Position numbers and translations under genes: made by a program. 64,000 nt of DNA from JADFQT01 sp965216025 (lineage in GTDB: Bacteria > Chloroflexota > Dehalococcoidia > Lucifugimonadales > UBA3495), in NCBI GenBank assembly GCA_965216025.1, contig CBDCEX010000013.1, positions 62,001 to 126,000 on the forward strand, in the 5' to 3' direction. This document shows positions 26,592-35,919 of the stretch, piece after piece (the stretch's first letter is position 1; each line of letters starts with the position of its first letter). The notes under the pieces are model-generated. The model was not told the DNA's origin. It did not search any database and worked only from the letters and a program-made list of their open reading frames with translations.

Positions 26592-28193
26592 ATGGTCAAG
26601 ATGACCGGCGGCCAGGCTCTCATGAAATCCCTGTACCAGGAAGGGGTAAGAGTAATTTTCGGTCTCCCCGGAGTGCAGCTGTATCACGCCCTGGATGCGC
26701 TGTACGAACTGCCCGAGATCCGTTTGATCACAACCCGCCATGAGCAGGCGACCACCTACATGGCCGATGGTTATTCCCGGGCCGGTGGCGGAATCGGAAC
26801 GGCGCTCATGGTCCCCGGGCCAGGCCTGCTCAACGCCGCGGCCGGCATCAGCACCGCCTTTTCCGCATCCTCGCCGATTTTGGTGGTGGCCGGACAGATA
26901 GAGCGGGACCTGATTGGGCTAGACCGGGGCATCCTGCATGAAGTAAACGACCAGCTGGATACGATTCGCCCGATAACCAAGTGGGCCCAGCGTATTCTTG
27001 ACCCGGCGGAAATCCCGCTGGCCGTCCACGAGGCGTTCCATCAGCTCAAGACGGGACGCCCCCGACCGGTGGAAATCGAGATTCCTCCGGAGACTCTGGC
27101 GGAGGTGGCGGAGGTAGAGTTGCGGGAGCCCGGGGATTTTCCGCGTCCGGCGCCCGATGCCAGCAGCATCAAAAAAGCGGCGGCAATCTTGGCCGGCGCC
27201 CGCAATCCGCTGATCTGGGCGGGAGGCGGCGTGAACTCTTCCGGGGCCAACGACGCGCTGCTAAGACTGGCGGAGCATTTGCAGGCGCCGGTCATCGCCA
27301 CCGCGGAGGGGAGAGGAGCAATCTCCGACCGGCACAATCTCTCTCTGGGAGGACTCCGGTTACGTAATGACCCCATCGCCAAAGACGATCCCAAGTTTGA
27401 CGTTATTCTCGCGGTGGGCACCCGCATGGCCTTCCCCGCTTACCTGGATGGCCAGCAGGTGGTGCAAATAGATATTGACCCGGCGGAGCTGGGAAGAAAC
27501 TACGAGAACACTCTGGGCATTCAGGCCGATGCCCGTCTTGGGTTGGAGGACCTGCATCGAGAGATCGCCAGCCTCACTCCGGCCCGAGCCAGTCGTCAGC
27601 CGGAAATAGACCGGATTAAAGCCAATCGCGCCGCTACCGCGCTGCGGGTGGAGCCTCAGGACTCCTATTTGGCGGCGATTCGGGCGGCCATGCCGGAAGA
27701 CGGGATTCTAATATCCGGCATGACCCAGCTGGGGTATTACAGTCGAAGCTACTACCCGGTTTACCAGCCAAAGAGCTTCATCACCTCCTCCTACTCGGGC
27801 AACCTGGGCTATGCCTTCCCCACCGCATTGGGGGCGAAAGTGGCTCAGCCGGATAAAGCCGTCGTTGCCTTATCCGGCGACGGCGGATTCCTGTTCAACT
27901 CGCAGGAGCTGGCCACGGCGGCGCAGCATGGTATCAACGTGGTGGTGGTACTGTTCAATGACAACGCCTACGGGAATGTTTTGCGAGACCAGGTGAACAG
28001 GTTCAACGGTCGGGCAATTGGCGCTGAGCTGCGAAACCCGGATTTCATGAAGCTGGCAGAGGCTTACGGGGTTAGGGGAGTTCGGGCGCAAGGTCCGGAG
28101 CAGCTGGAGTCCAGCTTGCGGCAGGCCATCGGCATCGAGGAGCCTACATTGATTGAGGTCCCGGTGGAGATGATGCCCTCTCCCTTTGAGTAG
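26592..28193 (+). CDS. Thiamine-diphosphate enzyme, acetolactate synthase/benzoylformate decarboxylase-like
   Basis: 533 residues with the three domains of the family. The N-terminal PYR domain has the catalytic Glu in TTRHEQATTYMADGYSR. The central domain has LIWAGGGVNSSGANDALL. The C-terminal PP domain has the ThDP/Mg motif GDGGFLFNSQELATAAQHG ... NDNAYGN. Enzymes of this group decarboxylate 2-oxo acids or condense the product. It lacks features that would prove a true IlvB, and no ilvN or ilvC is adjacent, so a catabolic 2-oxo-acid decarboxylase is as likely. GAAGGAAATT precedes the ATG. It is monocistronic. Confidence 0.85.
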   Translation: MVKMTGGQALMKSLYQEGVRVIFGLPGVQLYHALDALYELPEIRLITTRHEQATTYMADGYSRAGGGIGTALMVPGPGLLNAAAGISTAFSASSPILVVAGQIERDLIGLDRGILHEVNDQLDTIRPITKWAQRILDPAEIPLAVHEAFHQLKTGRPRPVEIEIPPETLAEVAEVELREPGDFPRPAPDASSIKKAAAILAGARNPLIWAGGGVNSSGANDALLRLAEHLQAPVIATAEGRGAISDRHNLSLGGLRLRNDPIAKDDPKFDVILAVGTRMAFPAYLDGQQVVQIDIDPAELGRNYENTLGIQADARLGLEDLHREIASLTPARASRQPEIDRIKANRAATALRVEPQDSYLAAIRAAMPEDGILISGMTQLGYYSRSYYPVYQPKSFITSSYSGNLGYAFPTALGAKVAQPDKAVVALSGDGGFLFNSQELATAAQHGINVVVVLFNDNAYGNVLRDQVNRFNGRAIGAELRNPDFMKLAEAYGVRGVRAQGPEQLESSLRQAIGIEEPTLIEVPVEMMPSPFE

Positions 28194-28243
28194 CTAGGTC
28201 GAGTAGTGACGGCCGGGTTATTGGCGGGGAGTAAAAAAGCCGG

Positions 28244-28361
28244 CCCCACCGGGGAGATAATCGATCACACCATCGAACAAGCGGACGGAGAAAACTCCGC
28301 GCCGAAGAGTAGGGATGGAATAAATCGACCGGCTCCCCCGGTCCGCGTCTCCCCGGTGGGG
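28244..28361. repeat. Long-range 14-bp inverted repeat after the ThDP gene
   Basis: CCCCACCGGGGAGA (28244-28257) pairs with TCTCCCCGGTGGGG (28348-28361) across about 90 bases, with further GC-rich pairing inside. It lies between the convergent ThDP and PAC2 genes and may be a transcription-end structure. Beside it, a 16-base unit (CGGCTAACGTAATTTT) is repeated at 28383-28412. Confidence 0.5.
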
Positions 28362-28401
28362 ATGCTGCCGCCACAGCGGTTCCGGCTAACGTAATTTTCG
28401 G

Positions 28402-29268
28402 CTAACGTAATTGCTGCAAAAACCGCTCCACTTCGGATGACAGAGGAATGAGTGTTTCCATTTGCTCCTCCTTCCATCGGTCGTACTGCTCTTCCAACTG
28501 GGAAACCAGGTAGGAGCCTCAGGGAACCTTCTCAACCTCTTCCTGCAGGGCATCGTATTGTCGTTTTCCTTTATCGGAATCAATTAGCGTTTCCGGCAAA
28601 TCATATCGGTTACAGAGGATTTCCATGAGCCGGGCCACACCAGCGAAGTCTTCTTTCGGCTTGAGGTATCTGGGCAGATGAACTAGGTAGGTCTCGGATT
28701 CTATCCCCAGGTCCATCGCACGGTGCTGTACCAGCTCGGTGATGGAGCTCATCCCCTCGAAGGTGCTGTAGAGCGCCTTAGCGAAGGGTGAGTCCGCCTC
28801 AGGTTCCAGGCTATCGCCCCAAGTGGAAACGGGAAGCTCTCGGGTGTGGGGGACGGTGCCGGGCATGCCGCCGAGGAGGGAATAGCTTTTGACTTCAAAG
28901 AATTTGAGCAGGCCGATGACCGAGTCGATGTACTCCTCAGCGTCGCCGTGAGGCTCCATCATTTTAAGGTAAATGAAGTCCGGCGCCCGCTCCCGGCGGC
29001 TAAAGCGGATGGAGGTGTTGGGAATGATTAACTCCCGGCGGCCATCCTTCAGGGAGGATTCCGGTCGATACCTGGTGAAGTCGTAGAAATGCCCCGGACA
29101 CTCCAGGCGACCTATCTCGGCACAACCCAAATGGCGCTGTATTCTCTCCAAGCTCAAAGTCCCGATTTTTCCCACGTCATACCAGGGATTCAATACGGCC
29201 AGAACGTGGGGTCGCCGCAGAACGGGAAGAGGCTCGACGAGTTCGAAGTTGCCCAGGCGCATATTCAT
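28402..29268 (-). pseudogene. PAC2-family protein with an in-frame TGA near the C terminus
   Basis: 249 codons from ATG 29268 (AAGGAG upstream) show the PAC2/DUF75 pattern, including LLGGMPGTVPHTRELPV and the domain where archaeal and actinobacterial homologues show chaperone-like folds. After EEVEKVP comes TGA (28519-28521). The same frame then continues GSYLVSQLEEQYDRWKEEQ..LIPLSSEVERFLQQLR to TAG at 28402, which looks like the native PAC2 tail. CGA to TGA is the simplest cause. The 249-residue product may still fold. Function is unknown. Confidence 0.7.
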
Positions 29269-29557
29269 TCAGCTCCTTATTGGCCGATGGTGTAACCATT
29301 AGTTACTAGCCATCAGTTACTAAGGTACTGGCTGGGGGTAACTGAGGGGGTTGAGGCGGGTACGGATGGGGAATGGGGTGGGGTAACAAGTAAGTGACAG
29401 GTAGTGACCGATGGTGACGACTTTCTACAGAGGAGACCCAGTTTGGGGCTGACCCCACCTAGCCTCCCCTTAAAAAGGGGAGGGCCAATTAAACGACCTT
29501 TGAGCCGCTTCTGGGTCTGGGGCCTGGACCAGGGTTAATACCGGGCAGCTTGGGTGG

Positions 29558-31186
29558 TCAGCCGGCGACCTTGGCCCGTTCCTGCTCCAGCAACAGCCGC
29601 CGCAGAATCTTTCCCGAGGGGTTCTTGGGGATGCTGTCAACGAATTCGACTTCCCTGACCTGCTTGAAGGTGGCTACTTGTCCCGAAACGAAGCCCATCA
29701 GGTCCTGCGCGGAGAGGTCCGTTCCTGACTTCCGTACCACAAAGGCCTTGGGTATTTCCCCAGATTCGACATCCGGCTTGCCGATGACCGCGGCATCGGC
29801 CACCCCGGGATGCTCAAGCAGCAGTCCCTCCAGCTCGGCGGGTGGGACCTGGAAGCCTTTGTACTTGATGAGCTCCTTCTTGCGGTCCAGGATCCAAATA
29901 TTGCCGTCCCGCTCCATGCGCACAATGTCGCCGGTACGGAGCCAGCCGTCCGCCGTGATGGTCTCGGCCGTGGCTTGAGGGTTGTTGTGGTAACCCTTCA
30001 TTACCTGGGGACCGCGTACCAAAAGCTCGCCCACCTCACCCAGGGGCAACTCGGTGGCGCCGTCCTCCAGGTCCACCACCCTTTCCTCCGTGTCGGCCAA
30101 AACCGGGCCCACCGCGCCCGACCTGAGCCGGTCCGCCTCCATGAAGTCAATGTTGACAACCGGAGAAAGCTCCGTCATGCCGTAGCCCTGGATTACCGGA
30201 CAATTCAGAACCTGGCTGACCCGGTCCTGCAGGTCTTGGGAGCAAGGCGCGGCGGCGAGAAAACCCACGCGCAGCGATGTAAGGTCTACCTGGCTAATCC
30301 CTGGGTACTGGGTAAGCCCCAGGCCTACCGGCGGGACGGTGTAGAGCTGGGTGACCCGATGCTGGGCCACCAGGTTGAGAAAAAGCTGCATGTCGAAGCG
30401 GCCCATCAATACCTGAGTGGCTCCAACCTGGATCACACCGTTCATCAAAATCTGCAAGCCATATATGTGAAACAAGGGAAGGTGCACCAGAAATACGTCG
30501 TCTCTACGGTAAGATGCCCCTTCTCCGGGCCGATGGGTAAATTGCTCCAGATTGGTGGTCAGGTTGTGATGGGTCAGCATGACCCCCTTGGACAGGCCGG
30601 TGGTGCCGCTGGAGTAGGGCAGGGCAGCCAGGTCTTCCATGGGGTTGATCGAGACCGAGGGCGGCTTGGCCGGGGCGTTTTCCAGCAGCCCCCAGAAGGA
30701 TTGCGGGTCCTCCGAAGTGGGCTTGATAACGATCAGTCTACGGAGATCCGGTGTGGCATCTTTGGCTTCTTTGGCTTCTTTGGCTTCTTTGGCTATACCT
30801 GCCAGCGCTTCGTGGACGATCAGGGTTTCAGCGCCGCTGTCGTTTATCTGGTGGGCAATCTCCCGCTGTTGGTAGGCGGAGTTTAAAGTGGTGGCGACGG
30901 CTCCGGCCCTTACGATGCCGAAAAAGGCGATTTCGAACTCGGTGCAGTTGGGCGCCATGATGCCGACTCGATCCCCCTTAGCCACGCCCAGGGCAGCCAA
31001 TGCGGCCGCGAATCGGCTGCTGTAATCGTCCAGTTCCCGGTAGGTGAACCGGCGGTCGCCATCAATCACCGCCACCTTACCGGGTAACTCTCTGGCGGCG
31101 CGGCTCAAAATGTCCTGGATCGGACGTACCGGATAGGGAAATCGGGAAGCTCTGACAGCAGCCATTATTCGCCTCTCGCTCTGCAT
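29558..31186 (-). CDS. AMP-dependent acyl-CoA synthetase/4-coumarate-CoA ligase-like
   Basis: 542 codons. Adenylate-forming motifs are present: LPYSSGTTGLSKGVMLTH (A3/P-loop), GYGMTELSPV, WLRTGDIVRMERDGN and the catalytic-lysine region SIPKNPSGKILRRLL. The enzyme activates a carboxylic acid as acyl-AMP and then acyl-CoA. The 4CL-like pattern suggests an aromatic or medium-chain acid. A 9-base unit (TTTGGCTTC on the plus strand, 30761-30794) is repeated, encoding EAKEAKEAKD in a loop and signalling recent slippage. ATG 31165 (MAAVRAS) with AGAGG upstream is an alternative start. The VOC gene lies just upstream in the same direction. Confidence 0.9.
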   Translation of the reverse strand: MQSERRIMAAVRASRFPYPVRPIQDILSRAARELPGKVAVIDGDRRFTYRELDDYSSRFAAALAALGVAKGDRVGIMAPNCTEFEIAFFGIVRAGAVATTLNSAYQQREIAHQINDSGAETLIVHEALAGIAKEAKEAKEAKDATPDLRRLIVIKPTSEDPQSFWGLLENAPAKPPSVSINPMEDLAALPYSSGTTGLSKGVMLTHHNLTTNLEQFTHRPGEGASYRRDDVFLVHLPLFHIYGLQILMNGVIQVGATQVLMGRFDMQLFLNLVAQHRVTQLYTVPPVGLGLTQYPGISQVDLTSLRVGFLAAAPCSQDLQDRVSQVLNCPVIQGYGMTELSPVVNIDFMEADRLRSGAVGPVLADTEERVVDLEDGATELPLGEVGELLVRGPQVMKGYHNNPQATAETITADGWLRTGDIVRMERDGNIWILDRKKELIKYKGFQVPPAELEGLLLEHPGVADAAVIGKPDVESGEIPKAFVVRKSGTDLSAQDLMGFVSGQVATFKQVREVEFVDSIPKNPSGKILRRLLLEQERAKVAG

Positions 31187-31237
31187 GCCGGCGTTAACCC
31201 GGAACCGGACGGACCGGAACCGAATGGAAAGCGCAGG

Positions 31238-31681
31238 CTAATAGTGGCGCAGCTCCACCACGTTGTCATCGGGGTCGTAGATATAAAGGGAGATGCCGTC
31301 GCCGTGGGAGCCCCACCGCTTGCCGGGACCGGCCTGGATATCCACGCCGATACCCTCAAATTTAGCCTTCAGTTCTTCCATGTCGGTGGGCTCAATTACC
31401 ATGCAGAAGTGGTCCTGATTCTTGGCGCCCTCCCGGCCGATGGGCTTCTGCTCGCTGGGGAAGAAATCTATAATCGTGTCCGCATTAAGCCGCGCCGATG
31501 GAAAGCGGATCTCCCCGGCCCGCCACTGCTCCACCCTTTCCGATGGGAGGCCCAAGACCTGGGTGTAAAAGCGAATGGAGGTTTCCACATCCCTGACCCG
31601 CAGGACTATGTGGTCCAACTCGGTTATCTTGACCAGGGGCTGGGTCTGCGCCTGGGAGAGTTGCTCGGTACGAGTAGCCAT
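31238..31681 (-). CDS. VOC-family (glyoxalase/dioxygenase-fold) metalloprotein
   Basis: 147 residues, one vicinal-oxygen-chelate unit: LDHIVLRVRDVETSIRFYTQVLGL at the start, DHFCMVIEP in the middle and GISLYIYDPDDNVVEL at the end. His in LDHIV, His in DHFC and Glu in VVEL are the likely metal ligands. Such proteins are lyases, thiol transferases or ring-cleavage enzymes. GGAGGAGGAAG precedes the ATG. Its position 50 bases upstream of the acyl-CoA ligase suggests a shared transcript. Confidence 0.85.
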   Translation of the reverse strand: MATRTEQLSQAQTQPLVKITELDHIVLRVRDVETSIRFYTQVLGLPSERVEQWRAGEIRFPSARLNADTIIDFFPSEQKPIGREGAKNQDHFCMVIEPTDMEELKAKFEGIGVDIQAGPGKRWGSHGDGISLYIYDPDDNVVELRHY

Positions 31682-31827
31682 TTTCTTCCTCCTCCAATGG
31701 GGGCTATATCAGGGTTTCGACAAGGGGTTTAGATAGACCCATTGTACTTTTGTGGGGAGAGGGGGTCAATCGCCCGCAGCGTTACATGGCAGGGAATCTG
31801 ATCCGAAACACGGTTGGTGTAGCCACC

Positions 31828-31889
31828 GTTATGGGAAATCCCCCTATATCCCCCTTTGCAAAGGGGGATATAGGGGGATTTGGATCCCA
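31828..31889. repeat. Family R2 palindrome (compact form)
   Basis: GGAAATCCCCCTATATCC and its near-perfect inverse, with centre CCCCCTTTGCAAAGGGGG. It lies between the VOC gene start and the SDR gene end. Confidence 0.7.
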
Positions 31890-31984
31890 GAGGTAAAATT
31901 GGCACGTCAATACAAAAGGAGTGCCATTTTTTTGGCACTCCTTTCGGCATCGTTGTAGCCCTTCTGGGCAGCCCTTCCCGCCGG

Positions 31985-32803
31985 TCAGTAGTAAACCGAG
32001 TTGCCTACTCCGCCTCCGGCAGCGATAACCTCTCCGGTAATGGCCCAAGCCTTATCCGAAGCCAGGAAGGCGGTCAAGAAGCCGATTTCCGAGGCGTCGA
32101 CCATGCGACAGATGGCGTTGCCCCGCGACGAGCCGGGAGCGAAATCCTGCTCCTCTGCCTGCTCAGCGGTAACACCTAGCTGGGTGGCCCGGGCGGCCAG
32201 CAGGCTGGCTGTGCGCTCGGTTCGCGTGGTGCCAGGGTGGATACAGTTGACGGTGATACCGTAGCGCCCTACCTGATTGGACAGGGTTTTGGTCAAATGC
32301 ACCAGGGAAACGTTGCGGGCGCCGCCGCTCAGGTTACCGGCGTTGCGGGCGTTCCCACCGCTGATGTTGATGATACGGCCCCATCCTTGCTCCTTGAAGA
32401 AGGGAATGGAGGCCCGGGCACAGCGCAAGGCGCCCACATATTTGACGTCAAAGTCATCCATAAGATCTTCTTCGTCCACTGTTTCTATCGGTCCGACGGC
32501 ATTAGGCGATCCCCCCGGCAGGGACGCGCTATTGACCAGAATGTGCAGGCCCCCCAGCTTATCCGCGGCCTCGGCAATTGACTGGTTCACCTGGTCCGTC
32601 TTGGTCACATCCAGGGCCATGGGGATAATCCGCTGCCCGGTCTCATCCTCAATCTCCCGGGCGGATTTCTCCAGGTCAGCCATGTTGCGAGAAGCGATGA
32701 CGACATCGACCCCCTCCTGCGCCAGTACCCGGGCGATGGCCTTGCCGATGCCCCGACTGGCACCACCTACGAAGGCATGCTTCCCTTGCAGTCCAAAATC
32801 CAT
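31985..32803 (-). CDS. SDR-fold protein lacking the YxxxK catalytic pair
   Basis: 272 residues. The NAD(P) motif GGASRGIGKAIARVLAQEG, the NNAG equivalent LVNSAS, RIINISGG and a PGTTRTE segment define a short-chain dehydrogenase fold. Aligned on GITVN, the place of Y-x-x-x-K reads G-G-A-R-N (SGGARNVSLVHLTKTL), so both the catalytic Tyr and Lys are missing. A branch of SDRs with RN at this point exists, so this may be a specialised or non-oxidoreductase member. GGAGGAAATAG precedes the ATG. It may form a transcript with the CMD-domain gene upstream. Confidence 0.85.
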   Translation of the reverse strand: MDFGLQGKHAFVGGASRGIGKAIARVLAQEGVDVVIASRNMADLEKSAREIEDETGQRIIPMALDVTKTDQVNQSIAEAADKLGGLHILVNSASLPGGSPNAVGPIETVDEEDLMDDFDVKYVGALRCARASIPFFKEQGWGRIINISGGNARNAGNLSGGARNVSLVHLTKTLSNQVGRYGITVNCIHPGTTRTERTASLLAARATQLGVTAEQAEEQDFAPGSSRGNAICRMVDASEIGFLTAFLASDKAWAITGEVIAAGGGVGNSVYY

Positions 32804-32988
32804 CTCTATTTCCTCCTAAAATCTTCCCCTAAAATCCGCCGGGACCGGCAGCCCTATGGGTTCCTATCACCCTAGCCGCTGTCAGCTATTGGCTGGTAGT
32901 CTAACCACGCCAGCTACCCGCGTCAAACGGTTGGCGCACGGGGGCAGGGGTTCTGGCCGGTCGGCGGCCGGGCACCAGTTGGGCGACA

Positions 32989-33546
32989 TCAAACCGGCAG
33001 AACGGCCTCGGTACGGGTTTCCGGCAGCTCGACCTCGAAGGCGTTGAGGACGAAGCAGGTCTGGGCGTAACCGCCAATCAAGGTGGTCAACTCCACCATG
33101 TGTTGGGCTCCGAACTGGTCCAGCATGGCCTGGAAGGTGTTGGAGCTGACCTTGTGGGTCTGGTAGAACTCTGTGGCGTAGTTGATTATCGCCGACTCAT
33201 CGGGACCCAAGGTCGGTAAAGGCCGTTTGTCGCGTATGGCGTCCACCAGGGCATCGCTCACCCCCTGCTGGCGTGCTGCCGGCGCGTGGGCGTTCCAAAC
33301 ATACTGGCAGTCCATCGCTCGGGCGGTGGTTATAATCGCCAACTCCTGGATTTTTTTGGGAAAGGTGCTCTCGAACCTCAAATAGCTGGTCAGGTGGGCC
33401 CGGCGTCGCGCCATTTCCGGGCTATTGATGGTTATGGATCCGGGTCCTCCGGTGATCACACCGCCAGTTGCGGCGGTAAGTTCATCAAAGGCTTCCTGGA
33501 ACTCGGCGGGAACCTGGTCTCGGGTCACATTTGGCAGGCGTGCCAT
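32989..33546 (-). CDS. Carboxymuconolactone decarboxylase-family protein
   Basis: 185 residues, helical CMD/AhpD-like fold with KKIQELAIITTARAMDCQYVWNAHAPAARQ and a second helical block GAQHMVELTTLIGGYAQTCFVLNAFEV. The CxxC redox pair of AhpD is replaced by DCQYVW, so peroxidase-reductant activity is unlikely. CMD-type lactone or hydrolytic chemistry, or a structural role, is possible. GGAGGATTGCC precedes the ATG. It is followed in the same direction by the SDR. Confidence 0.85.
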   Translation of the reverse strand: MARLPNVTRDQVPAEFQEAFDELTAATGGVITGGPGSITINSPEMARRRAHLTSYLRFESTFPKKIQELAIITTARAMDCQYVWNAHAPAARQQGVSDALVDAIRDKRPLPTLGPDESAIINYATEFYQTHKVSSNTFQAMLDQFGAQHMVELTTLIGGYAQTCFVLNAFEVELPETRTEAVLPV

Positions 33547-33778
33547 GGCAATCCTCCTGTAGCGGTCCGGTGGTGTCTCCTACTGTCCTGGGGATTCTAT
33601 GGCCGGTGATGTCAAAGCGCAAGTAGGAGCAACTATTATTAGCCCGGAGCCAGCCCGGCGGCGGGCAGGGGCATAGTCGGGGAGGGCGCAAAAGACCCGG
33701 TTCCGGCCCCGATCTTTTATCCAATGCTATAATTGACCGCATCTCAGCCCCCGCCCTCAGACAATAAAGGAGTCCACC

Positions 33779-34621
33779 ATGCAGTTTGGCGCCTATATGT
33801 TCTGCACCGATTATTCCATCAGGCCCGATGAGCTGGCCCGCCTGCTGGAGGAGCGGAATTTTGAGTCCATGTGGGTGCCGGAGCATAGTCACATTCCGGC
33901 CAGCCGACAGAGTCCCTGGCCGGGAGGGGCCGAGCTGCCCCGGGAATACTGGCACACCTACGACCCTTTCGTGGCGCTGACTGCCGCCGCGGCCGTGACC
34001 ACCAGGCTGAAGCTGGGCACCGGCATCTGCCTGATGGTGGAACGGGACCCAATCGTTACTGCCAAAGAGGTGGCCAGCCTGGACCGGATTTCCAATGGTC
34101 GTTTTATTTTCGGAATCGGAGGAGGCTGGAATGCCGAGGAAATGGGCAACCACGGCACCAATTTCCGCCGCCGCTGGCGGGTGATGCGGGAGCGGATACT
34201 GGCGATGAAGGAGATATGGACCAAGGATGAGGCGGAATTTCACGGAGAATTCGTCGACTTCGACAAGATGTGGGCTTTTCCCAAACCGGTGCAGAAACCC
34301 CATCCGCCGATAATCATGGGTGGTGACGGTCCCACGACCTTTGACCGTGTTGTGGAGTATTGCGATGGCTGGATGCCCATTGGAGGCCGCACCAGCCAGG
34401 GGCCCAGCCTCCCCGAAAAAATAGCGTTATTAAAGCGCCAAGCCGGGGAATCCGGCCGAGACCCCGATGCCATCTCCATTGGCACCTTTGGTACCAGACC
34501 GGACCCGGATGTCATTGGCAGAATGGAGGACGCCGGAGTGGAGCGGGTGGTGTTCTCTCTTCCTTCGGCGGACCGGGAAGCCACCCTGCCCCTCCTGGAT
34601 CAGCTCGCCAGGTTTCTTTAG
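33779..34621 (+). CDS. LLM-class (luciferase-like) F420/FMN-dependent oxidoreductase
   Basis: 280 residues, TIM-barrel luciferase-like fold: MQFGAYMFCTDYSIRPDELA, LGTGICLMVERDPIVTAKEVASLD, GRFIFGIGGGWNAEEMGNHG and HPPIIMGGDGPTTFDRV. The GGGWNxxE motif is typical of F420-dependent members, although FMN use is possible. AAGGAG precedes the ATG. It is one of four such genes in the window, all different. It is divergent from the CMD gene. Confidence 0.9.
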   Translation: MQFGAYMFCTDYSIRPDELARLLEERNFESMWVPEHSHIPASRQSPWPGGAELPREYWHTYDPFVALTAAAAVTTRLKLGTGICLMVERDPIVTAKEVASLDRISNGRFIFGIGGGWNAEEMGNHGTNFRRRWRVMRERILAMKEIWTKDEAEFHGEFVDFDKMWAFPKPVQKPHPPIIMGGDGPTTFDRVVEYCDGWMPIGGRTSQGPSLPEKIALLKRQAGESGRDPDAISIGTFGTRPDPDVIGRMEDAGVERVVFSLPSADREATLPLLDQLARFL

Positions 34622-34954
34622 GAAGCGCGGGCACCTCCGAAGAGGCAAACCCGCTGGCCCCGTTTCCGAGCGATTGAATCCGGTTCAGTTTCCAGTCAAG
34701 TCCGGGGAGGATGGCCAGCCGCTACTGGGTTGACCTAGGTTTTGGCCGTTGTTACACTCAGCCTAACATATAGAATTGGGCCAAGGGTCGCCAGGCTGGA
34801 GGCAAATGGTTTTCATCCGGTTGCGGCGTGTCCCTCTAGATCCTTGGTAGGCTATCTGATTCTCGGTACCCCAATTCAATCAGGGGTTTCAGCCGCCGTT
34901 TCAGTTCACAACCCGGACTGCTGGGGCTATAGATAGAAGAAGTGAAAAGCAAAA
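34622..34954. other. Intergenic stretch, no recognisable feature
   Basis: About 330 bases between the LLM gene and the lipoprotein gene. Nothing beyond a possible upstream region of the lipoprotein. Confidence 0.4.
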
Positions 34955-35822
34955 TTGATGAAACATAGCTATCAGGGATTGCCGGTTGCTCTGCTGCTTA
35001 TTGCTAGCGCTGTAGCATGCGGAGCTGCAGCGACGCCTGTTGCATCAACCATCCCGACTAAAGAACCTGCAGCAGCACCACCTACAGCGGCTCCTACGCA
35101 AGATATTGAAGCAACGGTCGAGGCGCGTCTCCGGGCGACTGTCTCAGCTATGCCGGCCGCTACGCCTCCAGCAACAGTTGCGCCTGAGCCCACACCGGTT
35201 CTGACATCGACGCCCCCACCGGAGCCGACAAGCCCTCCGCTTCCAACGCCCACTGACGAACCTACCCCCACTTTGGCTCCGACGCCGACCTCTACCCCTA
35301 TTCCACCACCCACCCAAGACCCTACGGTTCCCGTCTTTGGACCAAAGGGTGGTAGCTTGACCCACGATCCCGATGAAGACACCTGTGTCAGAAGACACCT
35401 GTGTCAAAGGAGGTAAGAAAGTACGCGAGGATGTGGTGGTTCAAGCCACCTTCTTCAATCCTCATTCGGCTAGGGAAGGAAGGTGGGTATACGGGATTAA
35501 ATTGCTTAGCGCTGATGAAAGCGTATCGCACAACATCAGGTTCCACAGTGTAGGCAGAGTAGATACTAGGTTCAAAATAGGGTCTGCCGACCGGGTTTTG
35601 ATGGATCTGCCCAACACCAGCTTCGAATGGAACAGTGGTAGAAGGAATCTAGTTCGCATCGTTGCGATAGAAGAAAAAGGATGGCTTTTTGTTAACGGCA
35701 GCTTTGTGAGCACATTAAAACTTACGGGTCTCTCTGGAAAGATGACCCTGCGGGTTTGCGTATACTCAGTACGCGACCTGGTAATTGGGGAGTCCACCAA
35801 ATACACTGGGTTCACTATTTAG
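34955..35822 (+). pseudogene. Pro/Thr-rich lipoprotein, frame broken by a 16-bp tandem duplication
   Basis: The start MMKHSYQGLPVALLLIASAVAC has a lipobox-type Cys. A long Pro/Thr/Glu-rich linker runs to about residue 125, and the frame then fails. GAAGACACCTGTGTCA occurs twice back to back (35375-35390 and 35391-35406). With one copy, the frame runs on into DTCVKGGKKVREDVVVQATFFNP and a beta-rich domain ending KYTGFTI at 35822. That domain resembles carbohydrate-binding or LamG-like folds but is not identified. The protein would be anchored outside the membrane. Confidence 0.75.
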
Positions 35823-35919
35823 AATTGGCACCCTGATCTGGAGACCCTTCCCAAAAAATGAGGAATGGTGACTGGACTCGTGCGCCAATTGAGGCATACG
35901 GATTGATAGGAGGCTGAAC

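Noticed and set aside
26592..28193. Assignment as ilvB
   Set aside because: No ilvN, ilvC or other branched-chain genes nearby, and many ThDP decarboxylases share the motifs seen.
28519..28521. TGA in the PAC2 gene as a second selenocysteine
   Set aside because: PAC2 proteins have no known Cys/Sec here, the site is in a C-terminal helix, and CGA to TGA explains it. It was treated as a nonsense mutation.
29810..30886. 358-codon plus-strand ORF opposite the AMP ligase
   Set aside because: The minus-strand frame contains all adenylate-forming motifs; the opposite frame has none.
32989..33546. AhpD-type peroxidase reductant
   Set aside because: The CxxC pair is absent (DCQYVW), so only the broader CMD family is supported.
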